A stretch of DNA of 64,000 nt, taken from assembly GCA_964468185.1 (NCBI GenBank), contig CAYXTR010000006.1, positions 1-64,000 of the forward strand, read 5' to 3'. The DNA is from JANQFV01 sp964468185 (GTDB lineage Bacteria; Planctomycetota; Phycisphaerae; UBA1845; Fen-1342). Below, piece by piece: positions 56,217 through 64,000 of the stretch (position 1 is its first letter; each line of letters begins with the position of its first letter). Under the pieces are notes generated by a model. The model was not told where the DNA came from, made no database searches, and saw only the letters and a program-made list of their open reading frames with translations. The position numbers were made by a program, and so were the translations under genes.

Positions 56217-58487
56217 ATGTTCAACTGCAAGCATGGTTTGGTCAGTTTAGTCGGCGCACTGGCGCTGGTGGTCAGTGCCACCGCGCAGGTGCAGCACGGG
56301 GTGATCGACGTCGTCGAAAACGACGGCAACAACAATCCGACGTCCGTTACGCTCACCCGCGTCGGAGGCTACGGTCCGTGGGTCATCATCAGCAGCGACG
56401 AATTCGGCGACAGCAATCGCGGCGACTACGTCGTCGACTTCGGCACCGGCAACGACTGCTACGAAGGCATCCTGATGGTCGGCCCCGCGGAGGATGAGCG
56501 CACCGAGCCCAGCGTCGCCGATCCCTATTTCGCGACGCTCTCGCACGCCCGCGACATCTCCGATTCCAATCGCTACTGGATTGCCGTCCATCACTCGCCG
56601 GATGGCTACGAAGTCAACTACAACCCCGCCCTGGCCTACTTCCCCATCGCCGACGGTTGGTACGCCGGCGCCTACTACAACTCCACGAACGGCGGCATCA
56701 TCACCGAGGGCGTCGGTACGGTGCCCTTCTACAACGAATTCAACGTCCCGGATGAAGGCGACGCGTTTGTCGACACCGCCTCGGGCAACTTTGGTCTGCG
56801 CCTCGAGGGCATTGACATGCGTCGCGACGGTGTCCTGCTCGCCTGTGGTGCCAAGAACGAGGACAACTACGCAGAGGTATTCGTCAATTGGGACGGCAAC
56901 GCCGTGATCAACAACCACGATAACGGCTCCAACGGCAATACGTCCGAGCAGGATCCGGTCGCGTTTGTGTTCATTCCGGAAGGCACCACCGGCGTGACCA
57001 TGGGCCGCGTTACCGGCAGCGGCAACGTCCTGTTCAGCCAGGGCGATTTCACCGTGGAGATGGTCGGTCAGACCGAGACGAATGGCACCTGGCGCATCAC
57101 CATCGATGGTGAGTCGCCCAGCACCGGCACGCTGCTGGTATCGCCCTACCAGGAGTTCGGTGGCAACACCATTGACAACCCGGTTTTCGTGGTGCCTGAG
57201 GAGAATAGCTGGCTCGTCACGTCGCGCGACATTACCGGCATGGGTCTCCAGGATATTGGCGCGTTCGATGTCGCCTTCCACTTCGCGTTCTTCAAGAACG
57301 ACGTCACGATCACGCCGGCCGTCCCCCCGCAGAATTACCTGCCGCGCCTCAATGACGTCCTGGCCGCCCGCTTCGACATCACCGAAATCTCGCCGGGCAA
57401 CAGCAATGGTGAAGTCGTCGCCGAACGCGCACTCGGCTCCGACGGCCTGCGCATCGCCGGCGAAAACAAGGGCGACTTCGGTATCTCCTGGCTCGACGCC
57501 CGTCCCGCCTCACGCCTGGACTATGGGCTCGACGCCTTCGAGGGCGTCTGGCTCGGTAACCCCACCGAGTTCATCCGCGATAACTCCGAGACCGGCGGCG
57601 TCAGCGGCTGGCCGCTGCTGGGCTTTGACAACGGCGAAGCCCGTACGCACGTTAACGCGCCTGAGGGTGGCGAGATCAACGCCGACTTCGCCTTGGCCTT
57701 CTTCCCCGCCGCAGCCGGCCTCCAGCAGGACGCCGACGTCCAGATCTACACCGGCGCCTCCGACGTCGTTACCATCGACGGCGACGCCGTAAACGACGGC
57801 GTCTGCCTGGCCATCAACTGGGACAACAATTCCAACGTCGTCACCGCCACCCCCAACGGCAGCGAATACCTCATCGAAGCCTGGCGTGGCGAAAGCGGCG
57901 ACACGTACGTCGTCGGCGATCCCGCCGAGGACTGGGACTACGGCTACGTCTATCTGCCGTACAACTGGCACCCGGACATCGTCGCCGGCCAGGTCGATGC
58001 CAGCGGCAACATCGTCAGCGGCACTGGCGACTTCACCACCGGCACCGGCAGTGACGGCGAATGGGGCTTCCCGGTCACGACCATCACCATCCCTGGCGTC
58101 GACCCCCAGACCGACGGCGTGTTGATCGCCACCGCCCAGGGCGGTGCCTACGCCATGTCCTGGGAAGCGGAAGCCAGCGTCTTTGAGGTCGCCGGTATCG
58201 ATCTGGCCACCCAGACCCCGGGGCAGGTCGCCTTCTCGTTCGCCTACATCCCCAACGAGATCATCGTCGCAGAGGGCCCCGAGCTCTGCCTCGGCGACAT
58301 GGACTGCAACGGCGAGATCAACTTCGACGACATCTCGCTCTTCGTCTTCGCCATCGGCAACCAGTCGGGCTGGGAAGCCACCTACCCCGATTGCCCCTGG
58401 CTCAACGGCGACACCGATGAGGACGGCGACGTCGACTTCGACGACATCGCCATCTTCGTCGCCCTGATCGGCACCTCGTGCCAATAG
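56217..58487 (+). CDS. Large secreted protein of unknown function with dockerin-like C-terminus
   Basis: A 756-residue exported protein. ATG 56217 has CGGAGGT 7 bases upstream and starts a signal peptide (LVSLVGALALVVSATAQ). The body is two or three repeated beta-rich units of about 230 residues; recurring phrases are DGVLLACGAKNEDNYAEVFVNWDGN, DGVLIATAQGGAYAMSWEAE, FSFAYIPN and AFVFIPE. This suggests tandem copies of a domain that I cannot name. The end has GDMDCNGEINFDDISLFVF and DTDEDGDVDFDDIAIFVAL, again paired calcium loops of the dockerin type. It is probably a surface-attached or matrix protein. Confidence 0.8.
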   Translation: MFNCKHGLVSLVGALALVVSATAQVQHGVIDVVENDGNNNPTSVTLTRVGGYGPWVIISSDEFGDSNRGDYVVDFGTGNDCYEGILMVGPAEDERTEPSVADPYFATLSHARDISDSNRYWIAVHHSPDGYEVNYNPALAYFPIADGWYAGAYYNSTNGGIITEGVGTVPFYNEFNVPDEGDAFVDTASGNFGLRLEGIDMRRDGVLLACGAKNEDNYAEVFVNWDGNAVINNHDNGSNGNTSEQDPVAFVFIPEGTTGVTMGRVTGSGNVLFSQGDFTVEMVGQTETNGTWRITIDGESPSTGTLLVSPYQEFGGNTIDNPVFVVPEENSWLVTSRDITGMGLQDIGAFDVAFHFAFFKNDVTITPAVPPQNYLPRLNDVLAARFDITEISPGNSNGEVVAERALGSDGLRIAGENKGDFGISWLDARPASRLDYGLDAFEGVWLGNPTEFIRDNSETGGVSGWPLLGFDNGEARTHVNAPEGGEINADFALAFFPAAAGLQQDADVQIYTGASDVVTIDGDAVNDGVCLAINWDNNSNVVTATPNGSEYLIEAWRGESGDTYVVGDPAEDWDYGYVYLPYNWHPDIVAGQVDASGNIVSGTGDFTTGTGSDGEWGFPVTTITIPGVDPQTDGVLIATAQGGAYAMSWEAEASVFEVAGIDLATQTPGQVAFSFAYIPNEIIVAEGPELCLGDMDCNGEINFDDISLFVFAIGNQSGWEATYPDCPWLNGDTDEDGDVDFDDIAIFVALIGTSCQ

Positions 58488-58555
58488 CAGCCGATCAACA
58501 GCGGTGGCGTGGCCATGAGCAACCAGCCGCCGCAAACTGATTCCCGCATGTTGCA

Positions 58556-58583
58556 GGGCCCGCGGCCTTTCGGTCGCGGGCCC
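58556..58583 (+). terminator. GC-rich hairpin after the secreted protein gene
   Basis: GGGCCCGCG (58556-58564) pairs perfectly with CGCGGGCCC (58575-58583). The stem continues inward with G-U and two GC pairs to a TTTC loop, making 12 pairs. No T tract follows, so it may be an attenuated or factor-assisted terminator. The rest of 58488-58750 shows no gene. Confidence 0.5.
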
Positions 58584-58750
58584 CGCTGATTCGGCCACGC
58601 CCCCTTGCTCACCGACAAATCCCCTAATCAGCCACAACAACTCCCGTTACAATCACACCCGCTTCGGCGACGCTCGCGTAACCTCGCTCGCTCGCTCACT
58701 CGCGACGTGGACGCGTCGCCACGCGTGGAACCGCGCTATAGGATTAGCTC

Positions 58751-59602
58751 ATGGCCCGTGAACTCACCGCCCGCACCCATCCCTGGTCACTCCAGGACTG
58801 CGGCCCACTCGACGTCTTCCGTACCGGCTGGCGACAACGCGAACTCATTATGCGACTCGCCAAGCGCGAAGTTGCCGCCCGCTACCGCGGTTCAGCCCTC
58901 GGCACCCTCTGGTCCGTCCTGATCCCACTCATGATGCTCGGCGTCTACACCTTCGTGTTCTCATTCGTCTTCCGCATGAAATTCGGCGAACTGAGCGGCG
59001 GACGCGGCGAATTCGCCCTCATGCTCTTCTCCGGACTGATCGTCTTCAACCTCCTCGCCGAATGCCTCAACCGAGCTCCCAGCCTCATGCTGGAGAACGT
59101 CAGCTACATCAAGAAGATCGTCTTCCCCCTCGAAGCGCTCCCCTGGGTCATGCTGCTCGGCGCGCTATTCAACGCCGCCGTCAGCACCGGCGTCCTCCTC
59201 GTCGGCTACCTCATCTTCCTCGGCCTGCCGCCGCTGACGGCGCTGCTGTTCCCGCTCATGCTCGTGCCGCTCGCCGTTCTGAGCCTCGGCGCATCCTGGC
59301 TGCTGGCGTCATTAGGCGTGTTTCTGCGCGACTTGCGGCAGTTCATCCCGGTACTGACAACCATCCTGCTGTTCATGAGCCCGATCTTCTACCCCCGTGA
59401 AGCGGTACCCGCTCCGTTCCAGCCCCTGCTCAACATCAGTCCGCTGGCCACATCCATCGAGGCCGCCCGGGCCGTGTTGTTCGCGGGCGACCTGCCAAAC
59501 GCCTGGCTGCTGGCGGGCAACCTCGTCCTCGCGTGGCTGGTGGCGTGGTTGGGCTTGTGGTGGTTCACCAAGACGCGGAAGGGGTTTGCCGATGTCGTCT
59601 GA
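58751..59602 (+). CDS. wzm: Polysaccharide ABC exporter permease, Wzm-like
   Basis: A 283-residue permease of the ABC-2 polysaccharide/O-antigen export class. The N-terminus has the amphipathic LIMRLAKREVAARYRGSALGTLWSVLIPL interface helix and first TM; further TMs cover about 65-275. The SPIFYPREAVPAPFQPLLNISPLATSIEAARAVLF segment is typical of the family. It forms a channel that moves a lipid-linked polysaccharide across the inner membrane using the next gene's ATPase. Its stop overlaps the ATPase start by 11 bases. Confidence 0.92.
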   Translation: MARELTARTHPWSLQDCGPLDVFRTGWRQRELIMRLAKREVAARYRGSALGTLWSVLIPLMMLGVYTFVFSFVFRMKFGELSGGRGEFALMLFSGLIVFNLLAECLNRAPSLMLENVSYIKKIVFPLEALPWVMLLGALFNAAVSTGVLLVGYLIFLGLPPLTALLFPLMLVPLAVLSLGASWLLASLGVFLRDLRQFIPVLTTILLFMSPIFYPREAVPAPFQPLLNISPLATSIEAARAVLFAGDLPNAWLLAGNLVLAWLVAWLGLWWFTKTRKGFADVV

Positions 59603-60968
59603 CCTCATCCTCTCCGCACGTGGGCTCGGTAAGGCCTACCACATCTACAAGCGGCCGCAGGATCGGCTGCTCCAAATGCTCTTTCGCGGTCGCCGCCAGT
59701 TCTTCGACGAGTTCTGGGCGCTGCGAAATATCGACCTGGACATTTACCGCGGCGAGACCGTCGGCGTGATCGGACGCAACGGCGCCGGCAAATCCACACT
59801 GCTTCAACTCCTCTGCGGCACACTCACCCCCACCGAGGGCACGTGCCGCATTGACGGTCGCGTCGCCGCCCTGCTCGAACTCGGCACCGGCTTTAACCCT
59901 GAGTTTACCGGCCGCGAAAACGTGTACTTGAACGCCGCCGTCCTCGGCCTGAAGCAGGACGAGATCGACGCCAAGTTCGGTGCGATCGAGGCCTTTGCCG
60001 ACATCGGCGATTTCATCGACCAGCCGGTAAAGACATACTCCAGCGGCATGCACGCCCGCCTCGCATTCGCAGTCGCCATCCACGTCGATCCCGAAGTCCT
60101 CATCGTCGACGAGATCCTCGCCGTCGGCGACGTCGCCTTCCAGCGCAAGTGCATCGAACGCTTCTATCAGATTCGTGACTCCGGCTGCACAATCCTCTTC
60201 GTCTCCCACGACCCCTACATGGTCAAGACGGTCTGCCAGCGGGCAATCTACCTTTCACACGGCCAGCCGGTCGCCTACGGACCGGCCGCCGAAGTGATCG
60301 ACCGCTACACCGTCGATATGGAAGCCGCCAACAAGCCGGCGACACCGCCCCCAGCTCCCGAGCCGGAACCAGCCCCGGCCGAGACGGCCAACGCGGACGA
60401 GGAGCCGCCGGAAGAGAAACCCGCACCAGAATCTGTTCCCAAGACCGCCAAGCCTGTTGATCGCACGAGCGCCGCTACGCCGTACGAAAACGCCGAAGCG
60501 CTCTTCCGTATCACCGACGTCCGGCTGGAGAACGGCGCCGGAGAAGAGACCGACGAGATCGGCACGGGCAATGACATTCAGATTCGGATGCAATATCGCG
60601 CGCTAGTCGAACGCCTCCCGGCGTTGGTGAGCTATGTGGTGAATCTCTATCGCCACGACGACTTCTACATCTGCGGCACGACCACGCTCATGGAAGGGCT
60701 CGCGCCATTCAAGCCGGCCAGAAACGGCGAGGTGCTGATTCGGTTCCCACGTTTCCAACTGCTTGCCGGCGAATACAAGTGGCGCGTCGCGATCAACGAC
60801 AACCGCGGCCTCATTATCTTCGCCGAGGCCAGGCCCGTGTGCCCCTTCCGTGTGCGCGACGATTTTCGCTCCGTGGGGCTCGTCGACCTCCCGCGGGAGT
60901 GGTATGTTCGCGACCTGGACAAGACTCAGGCGTCCCAGCAACCTGAAACTACGGAAGCAAAGCGCTGA
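59592..60968 (+). CDS. wzt: Polysaccharide ABC exporter ATPase with carbohydrate-binding tail, Wzt-like
   Basis: A 458-residue ATPase. The nucleotide-binding domain (about 1-235) has Walker A GRNGAGKST (about 61), SSGMHARLAFAVAIH (signature), VLIVDEILAVGDVAFQRKC (Walker B) and VSHDPYMV. A Pro/Glu-rich linker (about 245-295) leads to a beta-sandwich carbohydrate-binding domain (about 305-440, FRITDVRLENGAG). In Wzt of some O-antigen systems this tail recognises the modified end of the polysaccharide before export. ATG 59592 overlaps the permease by 11 bases. Its stop overlaps the methyltransferase start by one base. Confidence 0.95.
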   Translation: MSSDLILSARGLGKAYHIYKRPQDRLLQMLFRGRRQFFDEFWALRNIDLDIYRGETVGVIGRNGAGKSTLLQLLCGTLTPTEGTCRIDGRVAALLELGTGFNPEFTGRENVYLNAAVLGLKQDEIDAKFGAIEAFADIGDFIDQPVKTYSSGMHARLAFAVAIHVDPEVLIVDEILAVGDVAFQRKCIERFYQIRDSGCTILFVSHDPYMVKTVCQRAIYLSHGQPVAYGPAAEVIDRYTVDMEAANKPATPPPAPEPEPAPAETANADEEPPEEKPAPESVPKTAKPVDRTSAATPYENAEALFRITDVRLENGAGEETDEIGTGNDIQIRMQYRALVERLPALVSYVVNLYRHDDFYICGTTTLMEGLAPFKPARNGEVLIRFPRFQLLAGEYKWRVAINDNRGLIIFAEARPVCPFRVRDDFRSVGLVDLPREWYVRDLDKTQASQQPETTEAKR

Positions 60969-62260
60969 TGGAACGGCTCGAGTTCAGCGAAGACCAACCC
61001 TACATCGCCATCGAGGCGGCGATTCACCTGAATCGCTACCTGCTGGCCAAGCCACATTGCGCTTCCAAGCGTGTACTCGACATCGCCTGTGGCGAGGGCT
61101 ACGGGGCCTATCTCATGGTCAAGCGCTGGGGCGCCGCCGAAGTCACGGCGGTTGATAACAGCGCGGCGGCGTTGGCCCGCGCCCAGCAGACCTTCGCGGC
61201 GCCACAGATCACCTACCGGCAGCACGATGCCCAGGATCTACCCAGTGCGTTCGACGAAAACACCTTCGACGTAATCGTCTCGTTCGAGACCATCGAGCAC
61301 GTCCCCGACCCGGAAGCCCTGTTGCGTGGCTTCCGGCACGTACTGCGACCTGACGGCATTGCCGTCATCTCGTGTCCCAATGACTGGTGGTATTACCCGG
61401 ACGCATCGCAGCACAACCCCCACCATCAACGCAAGTACACGTTCGAGGAGTTTCGCGCCCTCTGCGAACGCATCCTCGGCCCCGCCGCCGGTTTCATGTT
61501 GGGCTCGGTGGCCCTGGGATTCGTGAATATCCCCGTGGCGTCAGGCCTGACCGACGCAGCCGATCGCGGCCCCGTCGAAATGGTCCGCGCCGAGAACGGG
61601 CTCGATGCGCTGCTGACACCCACGCAAGACGTCGTTGATGCGCGGAACTGCAGCTACTTCGTTGGCATCTGGAGTAAGGCGGCGCCCCGCGTCAGCCCAT
61701 CCGTATGCACCTATCCCGCATCCATGGACGCCAGTCCCATAGCCATCGCACACGACCACTGGGCCCTCGCAGAGACCATCAGCGCTCTGCACGCCGGACG
61801 GGCGCCGCGCCCGGAGCAGCAACCACGCGCGCCCCGCCTGCAAGCGCTGTGCCGGCAGGTTCAGGCGATTGGCGATGAGAATACGACACGGAAACACACG
61901 GAAGAGGAACTCCGCCAGACGATCAGCGACCAGCAGCAGCGCGAACGTCACGCTGAGCTCCGCGCGCGCGCCGCCCAGGCCGAAGTCGAGTATCTCTCCG
62001 AGCAAATCGCGCAGCTCCTCCCGGCTCGCGCCCGCGTCACCGAACTGGAGAACCACATCGCCGAACTCCGCCGGACGATCGACGATCAGGCCCACCTCGT
62101 CGATGAACGCGACGCCTACATCCATAGCCTGGAAACGCGCATCAACGCTGCCCACACCCGATTACGCGCCCTGGAAGCACGATCACTCGGCACCCGACTG
62201 AAACGCCTGCTCGGACGACACCCCGCCGATTCCGCCCACACCAGCGACGATAAGTCATGA
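60968..62260 (+). CDS. SAM-dependent methyltransferase with C-terminal coiled coil
   Basis: A 430-residue class I methyltransferase. VLDIACGEGYGAYLMVKRWGAAEVTAVDNS (about 37-66) is the SAM-binding motif I, and FDVIVSFETIEHVPDPEALLRGFRHVLRPDG is the motif II-III region. From about 290 to 400 the chain is Gln/Glu/Arg-rich with heptad repeats, a coiled coil (RTIDDQAHLVDERDAYIHSLETRINAA). A methyltransferase joined to a coiled coil and placed between Wzt and glycosyltransferases resembles WbdD of O9a-type polysaccharides, which methylates chain ends and sets chain length. That role is inferred. Start and stop overlap both neighbours (TGATG and ATGA). Confidence 0.9.
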   Translation: MERLEFSEDQPYIAIEAAIHLNRYLLAKPHCASKRVLDIACGEGYGAYLMVKRWGAAEVTAVDNSAAALARAQQTFAAPQITYRQHDAQDLPSAFDENTFDVIVSFETIEHVPDPEALLRGFRHVLRPDGIAVISCPNDWWYYPDASQHNPHHQRKYTFEEFRALCERILGPAAGFMLGSVALGFVNIPVASGLTDAADRGPVEMVRAENGLDALLTPTQDVVDARNCSYFVGIWSKAAPRVSPSVCTYPASMDASPIAIAHDHWALAETISALHAGRAPRPEQQPRAPRLQALCRQVQAIGDENTTRKHTEEELRQTISDQQQRERHAELRARAAQAEVEYLSEQIAQLLPARARVTELENHIAELRRTIDDQAHLVDERDAYIHSLETRINAAHTRLRALEARSLGTRLKRLLGRHPADSAHTSDDKS

Positions 62261-64000
62261 CCTCTTCGGATCGGGCATCACAACAACCCGGCACCACGCG
62301 CACGGCGGAACTGCTCCATACCACCTACACCTGCGACGCTTTCCAGCGTCTGCTGCTCGCCGATCCAAGCCAACCTCACCTGCCAAGCATGCAACTCGAC
62401 GGCACCGGCGTAACCGTCGCGATGCTCAGCCACGACCTCTCCGCCACCAAGACCCTGCTGAGTTCATTGCATCGCCACTGCGGCTTCCTCAAGGGAGCTT
62501 TAATCCTGGCCGGCTTCTTCGATTCACGACCACCCCACCTGCCAACACTGCCGCATGCCCGTACGGTGCGCGTCCTGGAGTTTTCGGAAAAGCAAACGAC
62601 GGTCAGCGCCCGGAACGAGCTAATCCGCGCAGCCACCACCGACTGGATCCTGCTGCTCGACGACCGCCTCATCTGCCAGGAAAACCCATTCCATGGCTTG
62701 CGCCGCTGCATCACTACCCTCGGATGCCACTTCGCCGCACTCGCCCCCGCTCCGCTGGAAACCGCCCCCCCCCGCGCGGGCCATTTGCGCATCCGCCTCA
62801 CACACGGGCAAACCTGCGTCTCCGCCGAGCACGTGCCCGTCAGCGTCCCGCCCAGCAGCCAACCGCCTGGTTGGCTCTGCACGCACATGGACGGGCGGGC
62901 CGCGTGCCTGTTCCGACCGACGTTGGAACACGTGGGCCTGTATGACGAGGAACTGACGCCCGACCTCGCCGATCTCGACCTTTCAATCCGTATTTTCCGG
63001 AGTGGCCTGAAAATCGGACAAGTCGCCGGACAACCACTACGCTGGCAGCCGGACATCTCCCCGGCCGACGAGAACATCCCGCCCGAAATCCTACGGCGGG
63101 CCACACTACACTTCGAGCAGAAGCACGCCCTCAAACTCACTGACTCGGAAAGGCAACCGCCCACCACACCGCCACCGTCCGAATTCGTGCCGACCCAGCC
63201 ACACCCGCGCATCGCCGCCAGTCCAACACGAGACCGGCCCCGCATCGCCCTGATTATCGACCGCGAGAACTGGGCCTTCGCCAACATCGCCCGCCAGGTG
63301 CGCCGCTACGTCGGCGACCAGTTCGACTTCGAGACCATCCCGGTCGCGATCGTCGACAGTATGCTCCAGGTGCTCCTGCTGACACAGCATTGCGACCTGG
63401 TCCATCTGTTCTGGCGCGAGCTGCCCCAGCTCATCCTCTCCGACTGGATGCGCCACAGCATCGCAGCCCGCGGCGGCAACTACGAGAGATTCATGCAGCG
63501 CTATGTGCGCTCCAAGGCCCTGTCGGTATCCATCTACGACCACCTGCACCTGACGCCGGCAGCACTCGCAGAACGCCAACCCATCTACGCCGAACTGCTC
63601 GACGGCTACTACGTCGGCTCCGAGCGCTTGCGACGCATTTACGAACAGATCCCCGACTATCCCCCACCCGCCGCCGTGCTTCAGGACGGCGTCGACCTCG
63701 GCCTGTTCTACCCACAGAATCTGGATCGGCTCGCGGATGTGCCCCATCGCGAGCTCGTCATCGGCTGGGTCGGCAACAGTGAATGGAACCTCGAAATCGA
63801 CGACTTCAAAGGCGTTCGCACAATTCTGCGACCCGCCATCGCGCAACTCAGAGCAGAAGGCCTACCGGTGCGTGAGCACTTCGCCGACCGCGCTGCCGGC
63901 ACGGTCATCGCGCACCAGGACATGGTCAACTACTACAGCCAAATCGACCTGTACGTCTGCACGTCCAAGATCGAGGGCACCCCCAATCCGGTGCTCGAGT
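62257..64000 (+). CDS. Bimodular glycosyltransferase (cut by window edge)
   Basis: An open frame of 581 codons with no stop to the window edge, starting ATGA at 62257 over the methyltransferase stop. The N-terminal half is GT2-like: SATKTLLSSLHRHCG, then TDWILLLDDRLICQENPF (DxD-like DDR) and GLYDEELTPDLADLDLSIRIFRSG. The second half is GT4-like (about 330 on: RIALIIDRENWAFANIARQV, GWVGNSEWNLEIDDFKG, IDLYVCTSKIEGTPNPVLE), the last being the usual donor-binding region. Two transferase modules in one chain may add alternating sugars. It belongs to the polysaccharide export operon, and the 3' end is outside the window. Confidence 0.85.
   Translation, partial: MTSSDRASQQPGTTRTAELLHTTYTCDAFQRLLLADPSQPHLPSMQLDGTGVTVAMLSHDLSATKTLLSSLHRHCGFLKGALILAGFFDSRPPHLPTLPHARTVRVLEFSEKQTTVSARNELIRAATTDWILLLDDRLICQENPFHGLRRCITTLGCHFAALAPAPLETAPPRAGHLRIRLTHGQTCVSAEHVPVSVPPSSQPPGWLCTHMDGRAACLFRPTLEHVGLYDEELTPDLADLDLSIRIFRSGLKIGQVAGQPLRWQPDISPADENIPPEILRRATLHFEQKHALKLTDSERQPPTTPPPSEFVPTQPHPRIAASPTRDRPRIALIIDRENWAFANIARQVRRYVGDQFDFETIPVAIVDSMLQVLLLTQHCDLVHLFWRELPQLILSDWMRHSIAARGGNYERFMQRYVRSKALSVSIYDHLHLTPAALAERQPIYAELLDGYYVGSERLRRIYEQIPDYPPPAAVLQDGVDLGLFYPQNLDRLADVPHRELVIGWVGNSEWNLEIDDFKGVRTILRPAIAQLRAEGLPVREHFADRAAGTVIAHQDMVNYYSQIDLYVCTSKIEGTPNPVLE

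Noticed and set aside
1..64000. Insertion sequences, integrases, phage genes, CRISPR repeats, rRNA
   Set aside because: I found no transposase or integrase frame, no regularly spaced repeats and no rRNA-like segment.

Overview
The window is GC-rich, densely coded DNA with no mobile element, CRISPR array or rRNA that I can see. It most resembles a planctomycete, probably of the Phycisphaerae type. The reasons are a PEP-CTERM secreted protein, a pseudopilin-like protein with the H-X9-DG signature, three large secreted proteins ending in paired calcium-loop (dockerin-like) modules of the GDLNCDGxVDFDDI type, a futalosine-pathway menaquinone gene, and a mosaic of sugar-degradation and surface-polysaccharide genes. 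This assignment is an inference from family content, not a measured placement.

Layout. 1-7.4 kb: two large secreted multidomain proteins and a small PilZ protein. 7.5-11.6 kb: ribosomal operon rplM-rpsI with a clear promoter and flanking terminators, then xseA, a CheY-like receiver and a DUF192 lipoprotein. 11.5-21.5 kb: secreted esterase, mqnD next to an MTA-phosphorylase-like gene, DegT-type aminotransferase, an ABC exporter carrying a PDZ-like insertion, an EamA permease, a VOC protein and a C45-type Ntn hydrolase. 21.6-26.1 kb: an 'orange protein' (ORP)-like cluster made of a DUF134 regulator fused to a zinc ribbon and an Arg/Gly tail, a DUF5320 protein, two NifX/ORP-like proteins, two tandem ferredoxin-MinD ATPases and a hotdog thioesterase. 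A strong promoter overlapping a perfect 18-bp palindrome precedes it. 26.1-36.8 kb (minus strand): a sugar ABC importer of the YtfQRT-YjfF type wrapped around a secreted protein with two beta-L-arabinofuranosidase (GH127-type) modules, with a DeoR-type repressor upstream.

37-44 kb: PEP-CTERM protein, tRNA-His with unusual identity positions, a globin-coupled histidine kinase overlapping an NtrC-type sigma-54 activator, and a malic enzyme with a phosphotransacetylase-like domain. 43.6-51 kb: two small unknown proteins, a MutS2 lacking the Smr nuclease domain, a TPR-like protein, typA/bipA and a GNAT protein. 51-58.5 kb: a gingipain-like C25 peptidase, a pseudopilin-like protein and a large secreted protein, two of which end in the dockerin-like module. 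58.7-64 kb: an ABC-dependent polysaccharide export operon of overlapping genes (Wzm-Wzt with carbohydrate-binding tail, methyltransferase with coiled coil, bimodular glycosyltransferase) that runs off the right edge.

The best candidates for under-described biology are the ORP-like cluster with its palindromic operator, the PDZ-containing ABC exporter, the globin-coupled two-component system, the double arabinofuranosidase inside a sugar-importer operon, the non-canonical tRNA-His, and the methyltransferase/coiled-coil protein that may terminate polysaccharide chains.
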